A stretch of 64,000 nucleotides of DNA. Source: Polytrichum commune. Lineage: Eukaryota; Streptophyta; Polytrichopsida; Polytrichales; Polytrichaceae. Within the stretch, counting starts at the first letter, position 1, and the number at the start of each line of letters is the position of its first letter. Position numbers and translations under genes: made by a program. Of the stretch, positions 11,853 to 23,269 are shown piece after piece. The stretch lies in the NCBI GenBank assembly GCA_950295325.1, contig OX485806.1, positions 55,545,169 through 55,609,168 on the forward strand. The letters run 5' to 3'. The notes beneath the pieces were generated by a model. It was not told the DNA's origin, did no database searches, and worked only from the letters and a program-made list of their open reading frames with translations.

Positions 11853-13903
11853 CTAAGAAGAGCGGTCCTTCTTCTGAGCTGCTCCCTCCTTCGAATGGCT
11901 GCCGAGGCCGCTGACGGCGGATGAGCCCCCTCTCGGCGATGCCTTCTGTAGTCGCGTAAGCATCCTCCTCATGTTTGGGGAAGGGGCAATTTCATCCTCC
12001 GAGTCCGCTGCTCCTTCGGTCCGCGGTGTTCCGGAACCTGGTGTTCCGGAAACTGTACTTCCCTTCCGGACGCTCCGGATCAGGGAAGGATCGCTTCCGG
12101 TGCGCTGTTCCGGATTCTGTTCGCCCGAGATCGAGGTAGTCCGCGGATCCCTGGTGGAGGCCGCCCTTGAGGATGGCGGAGGGAATGTGTTCACCATTTG
12201 GCAGTCCGGGGGAGACGACGACGAGGCTTGGGTCATAGGGGCTTTACCCCTACTCGGAGTCGCCTCTCGATCCGAAGTTCGGTGCCTTATAGGGGTCCGA
12301 GCTCTGTCCGGAGTCCTGGACCGATCTGAGGTCTGCGGAACAGGGGACTGGCCTCTTCCGAATCTAACAGACCTAGTGCTCTTCCGCCTCACTTGGGGAG
12401 AGCGGATCCTTTCTGGAGCTCTTCTGGAACTGGCAGGCCGAGAGCCGCCTCCCTGCTGGCTGGGTCCTGCAGCCGTTGGCGGATTCTGGACCAGGACGAC
12501 TTCACCAACTACCTCGTAGAGGGTTCCGGTTGGTGACCCAGGCGGACCCGGATAGAGTACCCGCCGGGGTGTTCCGATTGGCGGAACCACCTTCTGGATT
12601 TCCGCCAGGAGATCCTTCATCGTCCGTGAGTATTTCACGAGGATGGGGAGGGCCTGCCTAGCGGAAGCCGGTTCTCCGGACTCCATCATCCGGTCGTAGA
12701 GATGCACCTTGTTGACGATCTCTGCCGGATGCCCCACCAGCTCTCGGATCCGGCTGAAGACCATTGCCTGCTCCGCGTGGTACTTCCAGATTTCCTCGCT
12801 CTTCTGACTCAACTCCTGAGTCATGGCCGCTACCTGCGCGGTGAGGTGAGCGTTTTCCGTCTTGGCTTGCTCGAGCTCCTTCCTGTCCGCCCTCTTCACC
12901 AACTCCCGAAGAATATTTCCGGGTCCGCAGTTGTCCAGGGCCTGGTTCGCTCCCCGGGCGATGTGTTCCAGCCGGAAGTACTGGTTCTACAGATCCTCCA
13001 GCCCCTCCTGGACCCGCTTGAAGGGATTTTCCGGAAAGTCCCAAGCGGAGAGATTCACGTTCCGCCAAGTGGTCTCCCGGCTAAGTCCGGCTTCCGGATG
13101 ATAATGAGGGGGAGGAGAGGTTGGTCTCTGGAAGGTCGGCGGCGGACTTCCAGGTGAAGAGGGAGGCGCTTCCGGAATGATGGGGTCGCTTGAGGTTTCC
13201 GTCTCAATGTCTCCGACTTCCGGATGGAGCTTGTAGGTGACTTCGTCCGCCGCTATAGTCACCATGTCCTCCTCCTCGGCCGTGATGCAGTCAAAGTGCT
13301 GATAGAGGTGCAGAATGAAGGGGAGAGGAAGGAGGGTTTCCGGCCTACATTGGGGAGGGCCCGCCCTACTACCTCATGAATTATCAACCCCCAATTCACG
13401 GGCCGGACTTCAGACATAGCACCGAACAGGGTGTTAGCCATGGTAAGGCTGATCCGCTTAGGCTTTTCCGGGTTAAGGATGGGCATGAGGAACTCTAATA
13501 CCCTTCGCTCTCTAAGGTTCCGGCAGTTTCCGGGGTGGAAGCCGTCCTTCGGGTCCGCGTCTCCTCTAAACTTTTCGGCGAACAGACCATCGCGGCGGCC
13601 GGCCCATCCCTCTGCAATTCCTCTCGGAAACCCGTAAACCCTATTCCAGACTTCCGGAGTCCAACTATCCGGATCCCTCTTTTTAGTTCCCAGCCACTGA
13701 TTCCCTCTCTCGAACTTGAATTCCCGGAGGGTATCTTCCGCTCGGAGGTTCCAGGGTTTGGCGAGCAAACCCTCGCAACCCATAACCCAGAGATCCTCCA
13801 CTAGCTCCTACAGCTCCCCGTCCTCCCTCGGAATTGCAGGGATGAGGGCTTTGAGCGGAATCGGGATGGGTTCCCTCCGATCTTCTTCCCGTGCTTCCGA
13901 CAT
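11853..13903 (-). pseudogene. Element gene, copy B: coiled-coil, Ser/Pro/Arg-rich protein (broken)
   Basis: The minus-strand gene has about 650 codons. Its reading runs from an ATG at 13903, or from the in-frame ATG at 13783 if the TAG at 13808-13810 really stops translation, down to a TAG at 11853. In order it has a W/R-rich N-terminal part, a globular segment containing RPVNWGLIIHEVVGRAL, a Pro-rich linker, and a Lys/Glu-rich coiled coil that includes RKELEQAKTENAHL. A Ser/Pro/Arg-rich tail completes it. Two further lesions break it: a frameshift near 13310 (after RKPSFLSP) and a nonsense codon near 12987 where copy A has CAG. The N-terminal pattern loosely recalls plant-transposon or gag-like domains, but I cannot name a family. 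A structural (gag-like) or DNA-binding role is a guess. Confidence 0.7.
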
Positions 13904-14109
13904 TTTCCTTTCTTCTCTCAACCTCTGTCACAACTACGGAAATTCTCTCCCCTCCGGGTTCCCTCTCTTCCGCTTAATTGCTACGGAGTCCCGGCAAGCC
14001 AACTGCCGGTAACTAGAAATTGCGGAGTCCCAGCAATCCAACGGCTGGCGGCTCGAAAAACAACCTCACCACTCGTTCTCTCAACAAATTTTCCTCTTGC
14101 GAAAAAGTG

Positions 14110-14340
14110 GGGAGGAGAAGGAAGGGACCCTTAAATATCCTTCCTCCCTCTTCTTTCCCCTGTTACCGTTCGTTTTAACGGAAAACGGTTGCCAACCGTC
14201 TTCCGACGGTTTACCAACGGTTTCCCCAACCGCCACAAGTCCGTTGTAACCGTCGTTACCAGCCAGCTCTCCACTTCCGGACCATTGGGTAAACGTGGCG
14301 TAACCGTTACTTGGTTCGGACCAGCGGTCTGGACCATAAT
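14110..14340 (-). promoter_or_regulatory. Promoter of copy B: TATA box with AACGG-motif cluster
   Basis: On the minus strand a TATA-like ATATTTAAGG lies near 14130-14140. It is followed by a CT-rich initiator-like stretch ending in CTCCTCCCCAC. Upstream (14160-14330) AACGG or its complement CCGTT occurs about six times, with related AACCGTC words between. AACGG is the core of plant mitosis-specific activator and MYB-type sites. The arrangement is conserved in copy A, so I read it as the element's promoter. Regulation by MYB factors is inferred. Confidence 0.55.
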
Positions 14341-14551
14341 CAAACGGTCCTCCTAGTCCAATTTGCCGAACCGGTAATAGTACCCCTTTTTATCATTTTT
14401 ATCGTGCGAGGCGGATTTAGAACGCCCTATTTCCTAGTACAATTAATTTACCCTAAGAGACCCTATTGTCCTCATACGAGCAGGGTAAAATATAGAAAAT
14501 GGATCCGTATTTCCGTATTTCCGTATTTCCGTAGAATATTGGTCTCCCACA

Positions 14552-14556
14552 CTACC
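14552..14556. repeat. Target-site duplication, right (CTACC)
   Basis: This is the partner of the CTACC at 10445-10449. The 5-bp length fits an LTR-retrotransposon integrase. Confidence 0.75.
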
Positions 14557-17500
14557 CAACATCTTCCAATAAGATTTATACAACAAAATTTTGTGGCGTA
14601 ATTAAATCGTAATCAAACCTCCCATTTTAGGTACAATCATTGGAGATGCATATTTTTTGATTTTAAGCCTACATGTATAGGTCAAATTTTATCCCATTTG
14701 TGTTTATAAAGAATGAAATGTAGTTATTAATATTTGAAGATGTAATCCAATCACATTTAAATTTGTGTCTTTACAAGGTCTTTTCTTTGATCCTCGTCAA
14801 ACCACATTCCAATCAAATACAAAGGTCCAACTATGGAAACAAACTAATTAAATTTTATTAAATTTTATTTAAATGCTCCACACACCTAATGGAGATGAAT
14901 TCATCATTGCAAGGTTGGAACCAACAAACATGTGCAATTAATTAGGGTTGAAGGTCAAAATGGAGTTCATGCAATATAACAAATGATAAATACATCTGAC
15001 ATGCACCTCTTGCATGGGATGCAAAACCATGGATCTTACCATATCCCAATTAATGTAGCTTTGACTTTTCCAATTATGTTTGAGATTTTAAAAAACATGT
15101 GTTGTTCATATAATTTGTGTTTCACTCGACATCAATTGGACCCCTACCCTAGGAGGTGCAATCAGATGGCATTTTTTTCCCAAAAACATTCATTTCAATA
15201 ATGCATATAATAATGCGTTGCTTGGTTGTTGACACCCCCTACCTTTGGGATTTTTAAAGTAGTGGTGGCATCTCTTTGCAAGTGCATTTAGAGAATATCG
15301 TGTTTGGTTTTAGGCTATAGTCGTGAGATTGAATTTGAGATTGACCGTGAGTGAAAGATAGTTTAAATAGTGACGAGGATTTTTTTTGTGATGACAATTT
15401 TGTTGTCATCTTAGAAAAGTTGTTTGTAATAAGTTGTTGCCATATTATTCATTTGTAGTGCTACCCATGTGGGCCTAATAACCTTTTTTTTTAAGACGGG
15501 TTTAGACGTCAGTAATGCTAGCAATGTGGGTGGAGGGACATTTTCATTTTCCGTGGATTGTGGCATCACCAGAAAGTTCCAAGTGGTTGCCATACTAAGC
15601 ACAAGGCAATCATGAATCTAAGAGACACAAAACAACATCAAGTTTGAAGTCTTATACAAACAAATATAATTGGAATTGTCAAAATGGAAAAAAACACAAT
15701 TCTAGCATTAAAATGGTTTCAAATGAATCACATGCATTCAAAACCCACAACATTTTGGTGAGTGAATGCAATAAAGAACCATTGCAATCCTAAAACATGC
15801 TCAATCAATCTACAATCTTTGGAAGTGTTGGTGTAGGCATTGTATATTCTCAACCTATTAATAGCAAAAAATGTGCCAACCATAGATATGAAACAAAGGT
15901 GGTCTGTGAAACAAAATTTTAACGCATCATATCCATTCTCATGTCCTTTTGTGAATATTGTGGCAACCCTCAACCTCTATAATTAAACCGTCTGCACCAA
16001 GGGAGAAACATGAACATAGCAATAACATCTATGTGCTTCTATAACATAGCAAGGTCCAAAAACAAATTGATTATGCTTGCAAACTTTTTACATGCTATCC
16101 ATTGTTGTATGTAATTATCAAGCCCTTGTCTACGAGCATAAAAAATTACATCATTGGCAATATGAAAAGAATATGTTGGACTAAAGTACTAACAAACCAC
16201 CCTCATTCCTTGTTAATAGAATGTGGAACAAGATTGTGGATGACTTGATGGTTCCAATGCAAAATGCAAAAAGTAACCATGTCATTTGGTAACACACATT
16301 GGAAACATCAATGCAATTTGTGGTGCGCAGTAATGTGAATAGCAATTGGTGTTCCTCATGCATCCCACCCACATCCAACAAAATAAAATGTTAGGTGGAA
16401 CCCATGATGATAATGCCATTATTTGTGTAATTGAAAAGCACTTTAGATATTACATGTGAATTACATTATAATTACATTTGTGCCAATTCATTGATTCCAT
16501 ATTGAAATCATCATGTCTTAATGTCAACTTTAAAACCAATAAAAATGGATTTAAAAAAAGTAATAGGAAAAACTTAGTAGTAATTGGTGAACACCTCAAC
16601 ACAACATAATAACTTGGCAATTTCACAACTTAGCCAAATTTAAGCATACCAAGGCCCAAAAGAAATTTATGTTTGAAATCCTATGATCAACACCATTTAA
16701 GTCAATTGCATTAAGGATGCTCATATAGGTTTGTTTGTTTATTGGATTTTTATTTAATTAGGGGCTTTACAAAATCACACATATCAACTTCGGCAACATT
16801 CGAACCATTGTGAACAAGAGGCAAAACACTTACCAATTGCTAAAAATTGAAACTGTAAACTTGCCGACACATTTGCAAGACCAACATTTTAGTATCTCTC
16901 AAACCCCCTCAACAACATGCAATCCTTTGAATTTGAATACTTGCTACAATCTTATTGTTAAAACACATGTTGCAATTCCAACTACAATGTAAGTGCTCAA
17001 CAATTGAATGACAAGAGCAAAGGATTACATTTACATAACAATTTTCAAAAATGTTGTATAAAAATTATGAGGTTTACTATCACAAGGGTCCTATGATCAA
17101 ACCCAACTCCAACAATTTGCGATCCTAAAAAATCTTGGACATTTACAATATTAGTTGCAATGCAAAAAAATATCAATGAAATGCCTAGGAACGAAGGATT
17201 TTCCAAAGTAAACAAAATGCGATCTTCAAATAATGAAGGTATTTGCAATAAAAAATTTATCGTAAGAATTGATGAAATATAAACAAAAAAAACAAAAGAT
17301 CTACCAGAGCAAAAAATAACAAATTTATTGGTCATTGAAGACCAAAACCTTTGGCACCAATCAAAAAATTGAATCTTCCATCACACTTGCGAGACTTAGC
17401 GCCTTAGCAATACTAAAACCTGCACTAAGAAAAAGGTTGTCCTCTAAAGCCAAATTCTTTGAATTTCATACTTGCCATTCCTCCAACAAATTTCATCAAT

Positions 17501-18904
17501 TTTAGTTGCAAGCTTAGTGCTTAAGTGCCAACTTCAATCTCAATTTCAACGTAGGTGATATTTAAAAAACATCCAAGAGAAAAAAAAACCACCAAAGCAT
17601 GAGGATCCTCAAAAACAACATCAAGGAACTATAAGGTTGATTGTCACAAGGGTACTCCGCTTGAAGCCACCACCAACAATTTGCACTCCATGGAATGTTC
17701 AGCAAATTGCAACATTAAACTTGATGAAGGAAACTTCCATGAACAAGGGATCCAACATATTTAGCAATTTGTGACCATCTTAAGATCAATCTACAAATTG
17801 TTTTTGGTGTTCTTCATGTTAGTGTGTGAGAAACTTTAGGAGTCCAAATGCAAATGAGAGCCAAATTTCCTTGGTAGCAAGGCTTCTCTCTAAGCAATGG
17901 GGATGGGACCCAATTTAATGGGAAGTAATGGATTTAAACCTATAAAATTATGAATTTTTTTTCTAAAAAGGTTTCAACACCCTCCCCATGTCATCAAACT
18001 AGTTTTGTATATCCACTAATATAAGTGGGACTCAACAATCCCTTCTACACCATGTCCACTAGTGTATGCTTAAAAATGGCCCCATTCATACCATGTTTGG
18101 GGTAAATAAGATATAGTTCTATTGTTTTGAATCATTTTCACCTAAATTTATACATGGATCAAAAGTTGTCCATCCTTACCGTGTTTTCTCCTTGATATGA
18201 TTGTTTTGGTTGTCATTTGCAGTTGCTACAAAAAATTCATTATTTTTTGGAGTGGTTGGGGTTCAAACACTTTTGTTACATGCAATGAGTTGGTCATATG
18301 TTGATTGTGAATGCACGATGATACTACGATTGTGAGCATTTTTTGTGGCCATGTTATTAGCGTGAATGATGAAATCTCATCATTGTTTTTGTGTGGTGTT
18401 CACATGATATGATAATGGTTGAATGCCCAATTCGCAAATTTGCGGAGATGATGCACAACCAATGGTTTCAACAATCCAGTAACAAATTGACTTGCTTATA
18501 CAAAATGAAAGTGGACAATATAATTTATGCATTTGTGTAGATTTTGAACTACAAGTCACGGTTGTAAGAAGGTTCTATTGACAAAGGTACGATCATGCAT
18601 CCTTTATACTAAAGGATATTATTAAGAATGGGGATCCTAAACCACTAACATAGGCCATGAAGTCCTGCCCTAATAGGATGCAAACAATAAGGATTATGCG
18701 TTCGAGGTGTTTGATTTATTTGGTTCTACCAAAAAGAATTGTCTTCTTACTTGGTGTTAGTTGTGTCTTCCATCGATTCAACAAAGTGAACCACTCTAGT
18801 CCTCATCCAAACATTTGTGCAACTTGTCAATGCATAGAACAAATCTTCATATGTAGAGCATGGTGTGGTTTATACCAAATTATTGTTGGCGATGTACTGC
18901 CCTA
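14557..18904. other. AT-rich decayed region, no recognisable gene
   Basis: About 4.3 kb with only short open frames and no domain. It contains a degenerate direct repeat at about 17060-17180 and 17625-17745. An 85-residue open frame at 18657-18914 starts with ATG but shows no family signature. The rest is unexplained, probably old retroelement DNA. Confidence 0.4.
17060..17745 (+). repeat. Degenerate direct repeat, about 570-bp spacing
   Basis: The text around 17065-17130 (GAGGTTTACTATCACAAGGG, then CCAACAATTTGCGATCC) recurs at 17630-17700 as AAGGTTGATTGTCACAAGGG and CCAACAATTTGCACTCC. Further similarity covers the next 100 bp. The origin is unknown. Confidence 0.5.
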
Positions 18905-19260
18905 TGAGCCCTAAACCTCCACCCTTATGCGTCGTAGTCCGGGTGGCGGCCTATGGCCTACATGCACGTAAGTGACCTCACCTCACCATTGGAACTCAAC
19001 ACCCAATGAACCAACAAGATGAATGACAAACACACAACTTTACTCAAAAGGAAACAAGGTTGCAAGCATTTAGAAATGCTCTTCTCCCTTGTGAATATTC
19101 CCACACTCTTGCTTATTAAAATTCAACATACCACACTCAAACCTTCAAACCCACATCAATGAGCCATCATAAGTATAGGTCACTGGCCATGCCAATGTCA
19201 CCCATGGTGCTTACCACCCTATTACTCATCAATACTCAACATCCCACTTGACATTTAATT
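18905..19260 (-). repeat. LTR-like repeat, left arm (inverted)
   Basis: This arm matches the reverse complement of about 21720-22026. The strongest block is CCACCCTTATGCGTC.TAGTCCGGGTG at 18920-18944, followed by CCTATGGC.CACATG-like sequence. About 100 bp further in, ACACACCA..CTTTA.TCAAA-like and CTTATTAAA..TTCA.CA.ACCACAC-like blocks match in the same order. Read on the minus strand, the end of the arm carries a decayed TAAATGC and GAGTAAAG in place of the other arm's TATA-like and AATAAAG signals. It is probably a diverged LTR copy, or else one end of a long-inverted-repeat element. Confidence 0.6.
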
Positions 19261-21719
19261 CACTAACCTAAGCTAATTCCTTTTGGCATTGAGGCAACAC
19301 CAAATCATACCGTTGGTTTGCCTATGTTTATGTCTTTAATCCAAACAATCACTCTCTCTAAACACAATAATCTCCAGCTTAACCTTCGTGTGCTTGACCT
19401 TGGCTAGGAGGCGCACGGATGCTCCCTTGAATTCCCCAACATGTTTTCCAATTTTGAGCTCCAAGCCAAGACCAGTTTGTCGGAATGCCAGCCACTGAAT
19501 TTGATAACAGGGTGTTGTGAATGAATGGGAGCCCAACTGCTTTTCTTCCTTGAGTACCCAACCCCAAATAGAGCTATTCCTGCGCCCTTGCTGCAGCTAC
19601 ACACCCTCTGCCAATTTGCTGGTTCGCCCAAATTCTCTCGAACTCAAAACACACTGCAACAACAGAACATCTCCCATTCCTTATGTCACCACTCATCGGC
19701 CAGGCTGACGTTTGACCACTGAAGTCGCCGCAGCTGCGAAGCCGTAGGACCGACGAATGTGAATGCACTAGAATAATTCAATCGAAGCCAACAGCTCCCA
19801 AGCAGAGCAGTTTGAGAAGGGCTGAGCATATTTGTCACTCATGAACTCGAATATCGGTAGAAGCTTAGTGCAAAGTAGTGTAACTTAATCCACTACCTCT
19901 GCATGCGACCAATTCTCACTTCACCTTAGATTTCTTCTTACCGCAGAGCGCAATTTGCCTCCCTCAACCCTTCTTGTGAGCCCAATTTTGTGCCCACATG
20001 TGTTACTAACCTTAAAAAAAACCATTAAAACCGTAGGCTCGGTGTTTGCTGGAGTTGCCAAAAATATTAAAAGAGTAAAGTGTGAAAGTGTATTTAGGGG
20101 GTTAAGTCGAAAAAACTTAAAATAGTGTTCCAATGAGGGGTCAAGTGTCTTTTGAGGTCAAGTCTTAAATTAAAGACGAATAGCTAGAGTCGAAGTTAGT
20201 TGTTGGTTAGTTAATTAGGGAGAGACAAGGGAGAAAAGGGTGGAGCCTAACAAAAGAAGTGGAGGCGGCGGGAAAGTGGGTGTGAAGAGAAAACTCTGGA
20301 GGCAGCTGGAAGGGGGTCCGGAGGGAGGAGGCCCAGGGGCTCTCATTCTCAACAGGGTGTGTATGGAGGAAGATCGAGTGTCGGAGGCTATGCGAGGGCT
20401 CGGACTAGGGAGCAACTTGGTTGTTCGACTGGGAATGGGTGAGCTGCCATAACAGCAGAGAGGGATGACAAGCAACAAAAGCTTGGGCCGCCGAGTGGGT
20501 TGTGTGTGCTTGTTTTAGCTGCCGTGGCTCAAAGGAGTTGTCTCTTGCCTTGCCCCAGGAGCTTGAGCGGAAAGAGCGGCAGTGGCTGAAATCATGAAAA
20601 TGAGGTTGGTGAGTGTTAATCAGTGTATTCTACACTACTGATGATTTCTTTGGTCGGCACAATAGGAGTCAATTATAACCAGATTTGACATTAAAGGTTG
20701 AGTGACGGAAGAGGTTGCACAAGGCAGTGTAGTCACGAGGCAACGAAGGGAGAGCCACCATTTCATCTAGGGAGCTGGCCTAGCATTTACCAAACTCAAA
20801 CTCGGCCAATAGAAACCAAACCATGTTGTGCATCCCTCCAAAGATGCCTCAGCGCCCAACACTCCAGCTGGATTGGCAGAGTGAGAGTTTACTACTAAGG
20901 GAATGGCGACGCTAGTGCTGCTGCCAAGAAACCCAAATTCCTACCTACACAGGTGATCCGACCACACAAGCTGCGGGGCCCATGTGCCTGTTGTGCAAGG
21001 TGTTTGGAATGCGGGTTCATGTCTAGCCACCAGAGGAGACACATAATTCACCTGGTTTTGGGGACTGTGAAGAGGCTCTCAGAAGCCATCGACGCGAAAA
21101 GTGAGGATTGGTCGACTGATGGAAATTGGCCAATGTGCCGACAAGCAGGGGATGCATTAAGCCCTGGCGAGCTCCGAGGCTGAGGTGGGCAAGCTGCGAG
21201 GTTGCAAATCACGGAGCGCTGGGCTGTTCAAGCTAAAACACTTCATGTTTGTTTACCTTTCGTCCTTGGTAGTTAGATTTCTGAAGATGAACGATGTGCC
21301 GAATCTCCTGGGAGGAGAGTAGCTGAGAGTGCTCACACGGCACCTGGTACAGCAACAGAGGGCAAAAAATGGGTAGGAACGCTTCATCTGGGGAGAGCAA
21401 TCAAAGCTCATGGTTGTTGCAATGGGGCTCGAGACAGTGGAGGCAAGGTGGGTTGTTGGAATGGCCACCAACATATCGAGAAGGACGAGTATGAAGGGAG
21501 TTGCTATGGGAGTTCTACCTTGCAAGGAGGCAACTTCTTATAGCTGAGAGAGGTGATCAGCTGGTGGCAAGCCAGGAGAGGCCGACCATGGAATTATAGT
21601 GTGCTTAGAGTAGGAAGAAATTGTGAATGGATGAGTGATAGCTAGGTGTGATGCTAGGAGGAATTTTAGTGGAGTGGTATGAATCAATTAGTAAATTCAT
21701 AGTGGAAGGGTTGGCCAAG
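19261..21719. other. Interior between inverted LTR-like arms, GC-richer, no recognised gene
   Basis: This 2.5-kb interior is noticeably richer in G and C than its surroundings. It has several modest open frames on both strands (for example 20215-20478 minus and 20698-20898 plus) that are low-complexity and match no domain I know. It may contain the U3 parts of the two flanking LTR-like arms, or captured host sequence. I see no protease, reverse transcriptase, integrase or transposase motif. Confidence 0.4.
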
Positions 21720-22026
21720 CCTATTGTTTGGTTGGCATTGGCTTAACTCAAATGTGGAATAAATTAGTGTGGTAGGGCTTAGGGTTTAAGTGTGGTGTGG
21801 TGAAGATTTAATAAGTAAGTGTGATTGGCAATGACCACTAGGGCATGGAGTAACTCTAAATACTTGTACCCTGGGCTATTTGAATAAAGAATGGTGTGTT
21901 CAACATTTACACAGCTAGAGGATTGGAGGCCTAATCCTAAGTGTCAAGGGGATTCAATCAAATACATGTGAGCCATAGGCTCTCACCCGGACTATGACGC
22001 ATAAGGGTGGGGGTTTATGGCTGACA
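21720..22026 (+). repeat. LTR-like repeat, right arm
   Basis: In plus orientation this arm has a TATA-like CTCTAAATAC near 21852 and an AATAAAG near 21883 about 30 bp later. It ends GTTTATGGCTGACA at 22026, which is the layout of U3/R/U5 with a CA end. It is the inverted counterpart of 18905-19260. No TGGTATCAGAGC-type primer site follows it. Confidence 0.55.
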
Positions 22027-22879
22027 CTTCTCCGCCAGCACGCTGAGCCCACAACATTGATCAGTCTCTACAAATTCTACCTTGTAAATCGCGCATTTCT
22101 GCCTTCCTCGACTGTGCACCCATGAGGCTACCCAAATCTTTCCAACTACCGGATCCTCATACATTGTTCAGTCCATCACACACAAAGGCAAGGTGCGAGA
22201 ATCCTAGCCACCATCCAATAATTAGGACCAAACACTACATGTCGTGATCAGTCACAAAAATGAGGAAGAACTAGAACCCCAGGAATCTCGCCAACTCTCT
22301 CGCCTCGTACTAGTTGCCCTGTAAATCTAGCTCTCGCCCTGCTGCAATTTCCATTCCCCCTTTGCGGCTTACGAGAATAGGTAGCTGCATTGCTTGGCAA
22401 CATCCCCTTAGACTACTTACATTTTCCCACAACAGGCAGTTGTTGTCGAGCCCCGCAAGGCTTCGCCGTCTCCACCACTTCTCTCCTGTTCCTTCGTCCC
22501 CTGTGGATAATGAAAAACCCTGCCCCCCAACGGAGGCCGACCCCCCTCCAGCTCCCTAACTTTCTCATACTGCCCAGCACCTACTGCGCAGCTCCCCCCC
22601 AAAGAATGACAACTAGCAATTTAATTCCTAAAAAGGACTTGGCCCCTAGATTACTTAGCCACAAATTAATTTTTTTTGGCATTTTTCCTAAGAATTTCCC
22701 TAATGTTGTCACATTAAACTAGCTCTATCTAACTTTTGAAACTTAAATCCTTTCTACTTCTCAACTAATTTCAATCAAATGCTAATCCTAAGATTTTTTT
22801 GTTTTTTAAAATTAAGTTGACATGTGGGCACGTAATGGGGTTCACATGCCCCGTCTTATTGGAAGATAGTGATAGGTTA
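22027..22879. other. No recognisable gene
   Basis: About 850 bp. Open frames around 22314-22722 are Pro/Leu-rich and resemble no known family. Nothing else is supported. Confidence 0.4.
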
Positions 22880-23023
22880 TGTTGGAGACATTGTCCCATA
22901 TGGGTTGCCAACAATGGGCATAAGGGGAAAAACTAATCATTTTCTCCATTCTATGCTACCTTTGTGCATTATGTTCCACTTAACTACGTTGATATTTTTG
23001 CCTTTTTATCTCACTTCTCAATA
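22880..23023 (+). repeat. 5' LTR of the copia element (short)
   Basis: The segment is similar to 33613-33793 over most of its length, including GACATTGTCCCATATGGGTT and TGTTCCACTT..CTA.GTTG. It starts near TGTTGGAGACA and ends near TTCTCAATA. An internal part of the 3' LTR (a TATATAAATAAAGGCATAAAGG region) is shortened here. The exact outer ends are uncertain. Confidence 0.65.
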
Positions 23024-23269
23024 GGTTATGGGCCCACTTTGCTTCGGAAAGAGAACATCGACTTAGGAGGACCTTGGAAAGGGCAATTTGGAGGTTTTGG
23101 TGGACTCTTGAAGCTTTGGATCACCTTTGGAAGGCTTTAGAACATTTTTGGAGGAGTAGACCAACATGGAAGACCTTCGAAAAGTGTTGGAACCTTTTGG
23201 AACTCATTTGGTATAAGTACATTCTATTTTGAATGCATTAACATGCATTAAATCTGATTTTAAATGGGT

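Larger units (their letters stand above)
10450..14551 (-). mobile_element. 4.1-kb element, copy B (TGTGGGA...TCCCACA)
   Basis: The block begins TGTGGGA (10450-10456), ends TCCCACA at 14551, and is flanked by a 5-bp direct duplication CTACC (10445-10449 and 14552-14556). TG...CA ends plus a 5-bp duplication are characteristic of integrase-mediated LTR-retrotransposon insertion. It is GC-rich and saturated with the word TCCGGA, in sharp contrast to its flanks. Reading on the minus strand it carries a promoter with a TATA box, one long gene, a poly(A) signal and a 285-bp tandem duplication. A second copy lies at 56424-60502 on the plus strand. I find no pol gene, primer-binding site or internal second LTR. 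It could be a solo copy of a very large LTR. A DNA transposon is less likely because the terminal inverted match is only 7 bp. Confidence 0.75.

Noticed and set aside
11971-12519. 182-residue open frame antisense to the element gene in copy B (and a 183-residue counterpart at 58469-59020)
   Set aside because: Antisense shadows of a GC-rich, repetitive coding region. The sense frame is conserved between copies with a coherent domain order.
10450-14551. Reading the 4.1-kb element as a CACTA, Mutator or hAT DNA transposon
   Set aside because: The terminal inverted match is only 7 bp, the ends are TG...CA, and the duplication is 5 bp rather than 3, 9-11 or 8.
18657-18914. 85-residue ATG-initiated frame with several cysteines
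   Set aside because: No family signature, AT-rich surroundings, and no conserved neighbour. It is too short to support alone.
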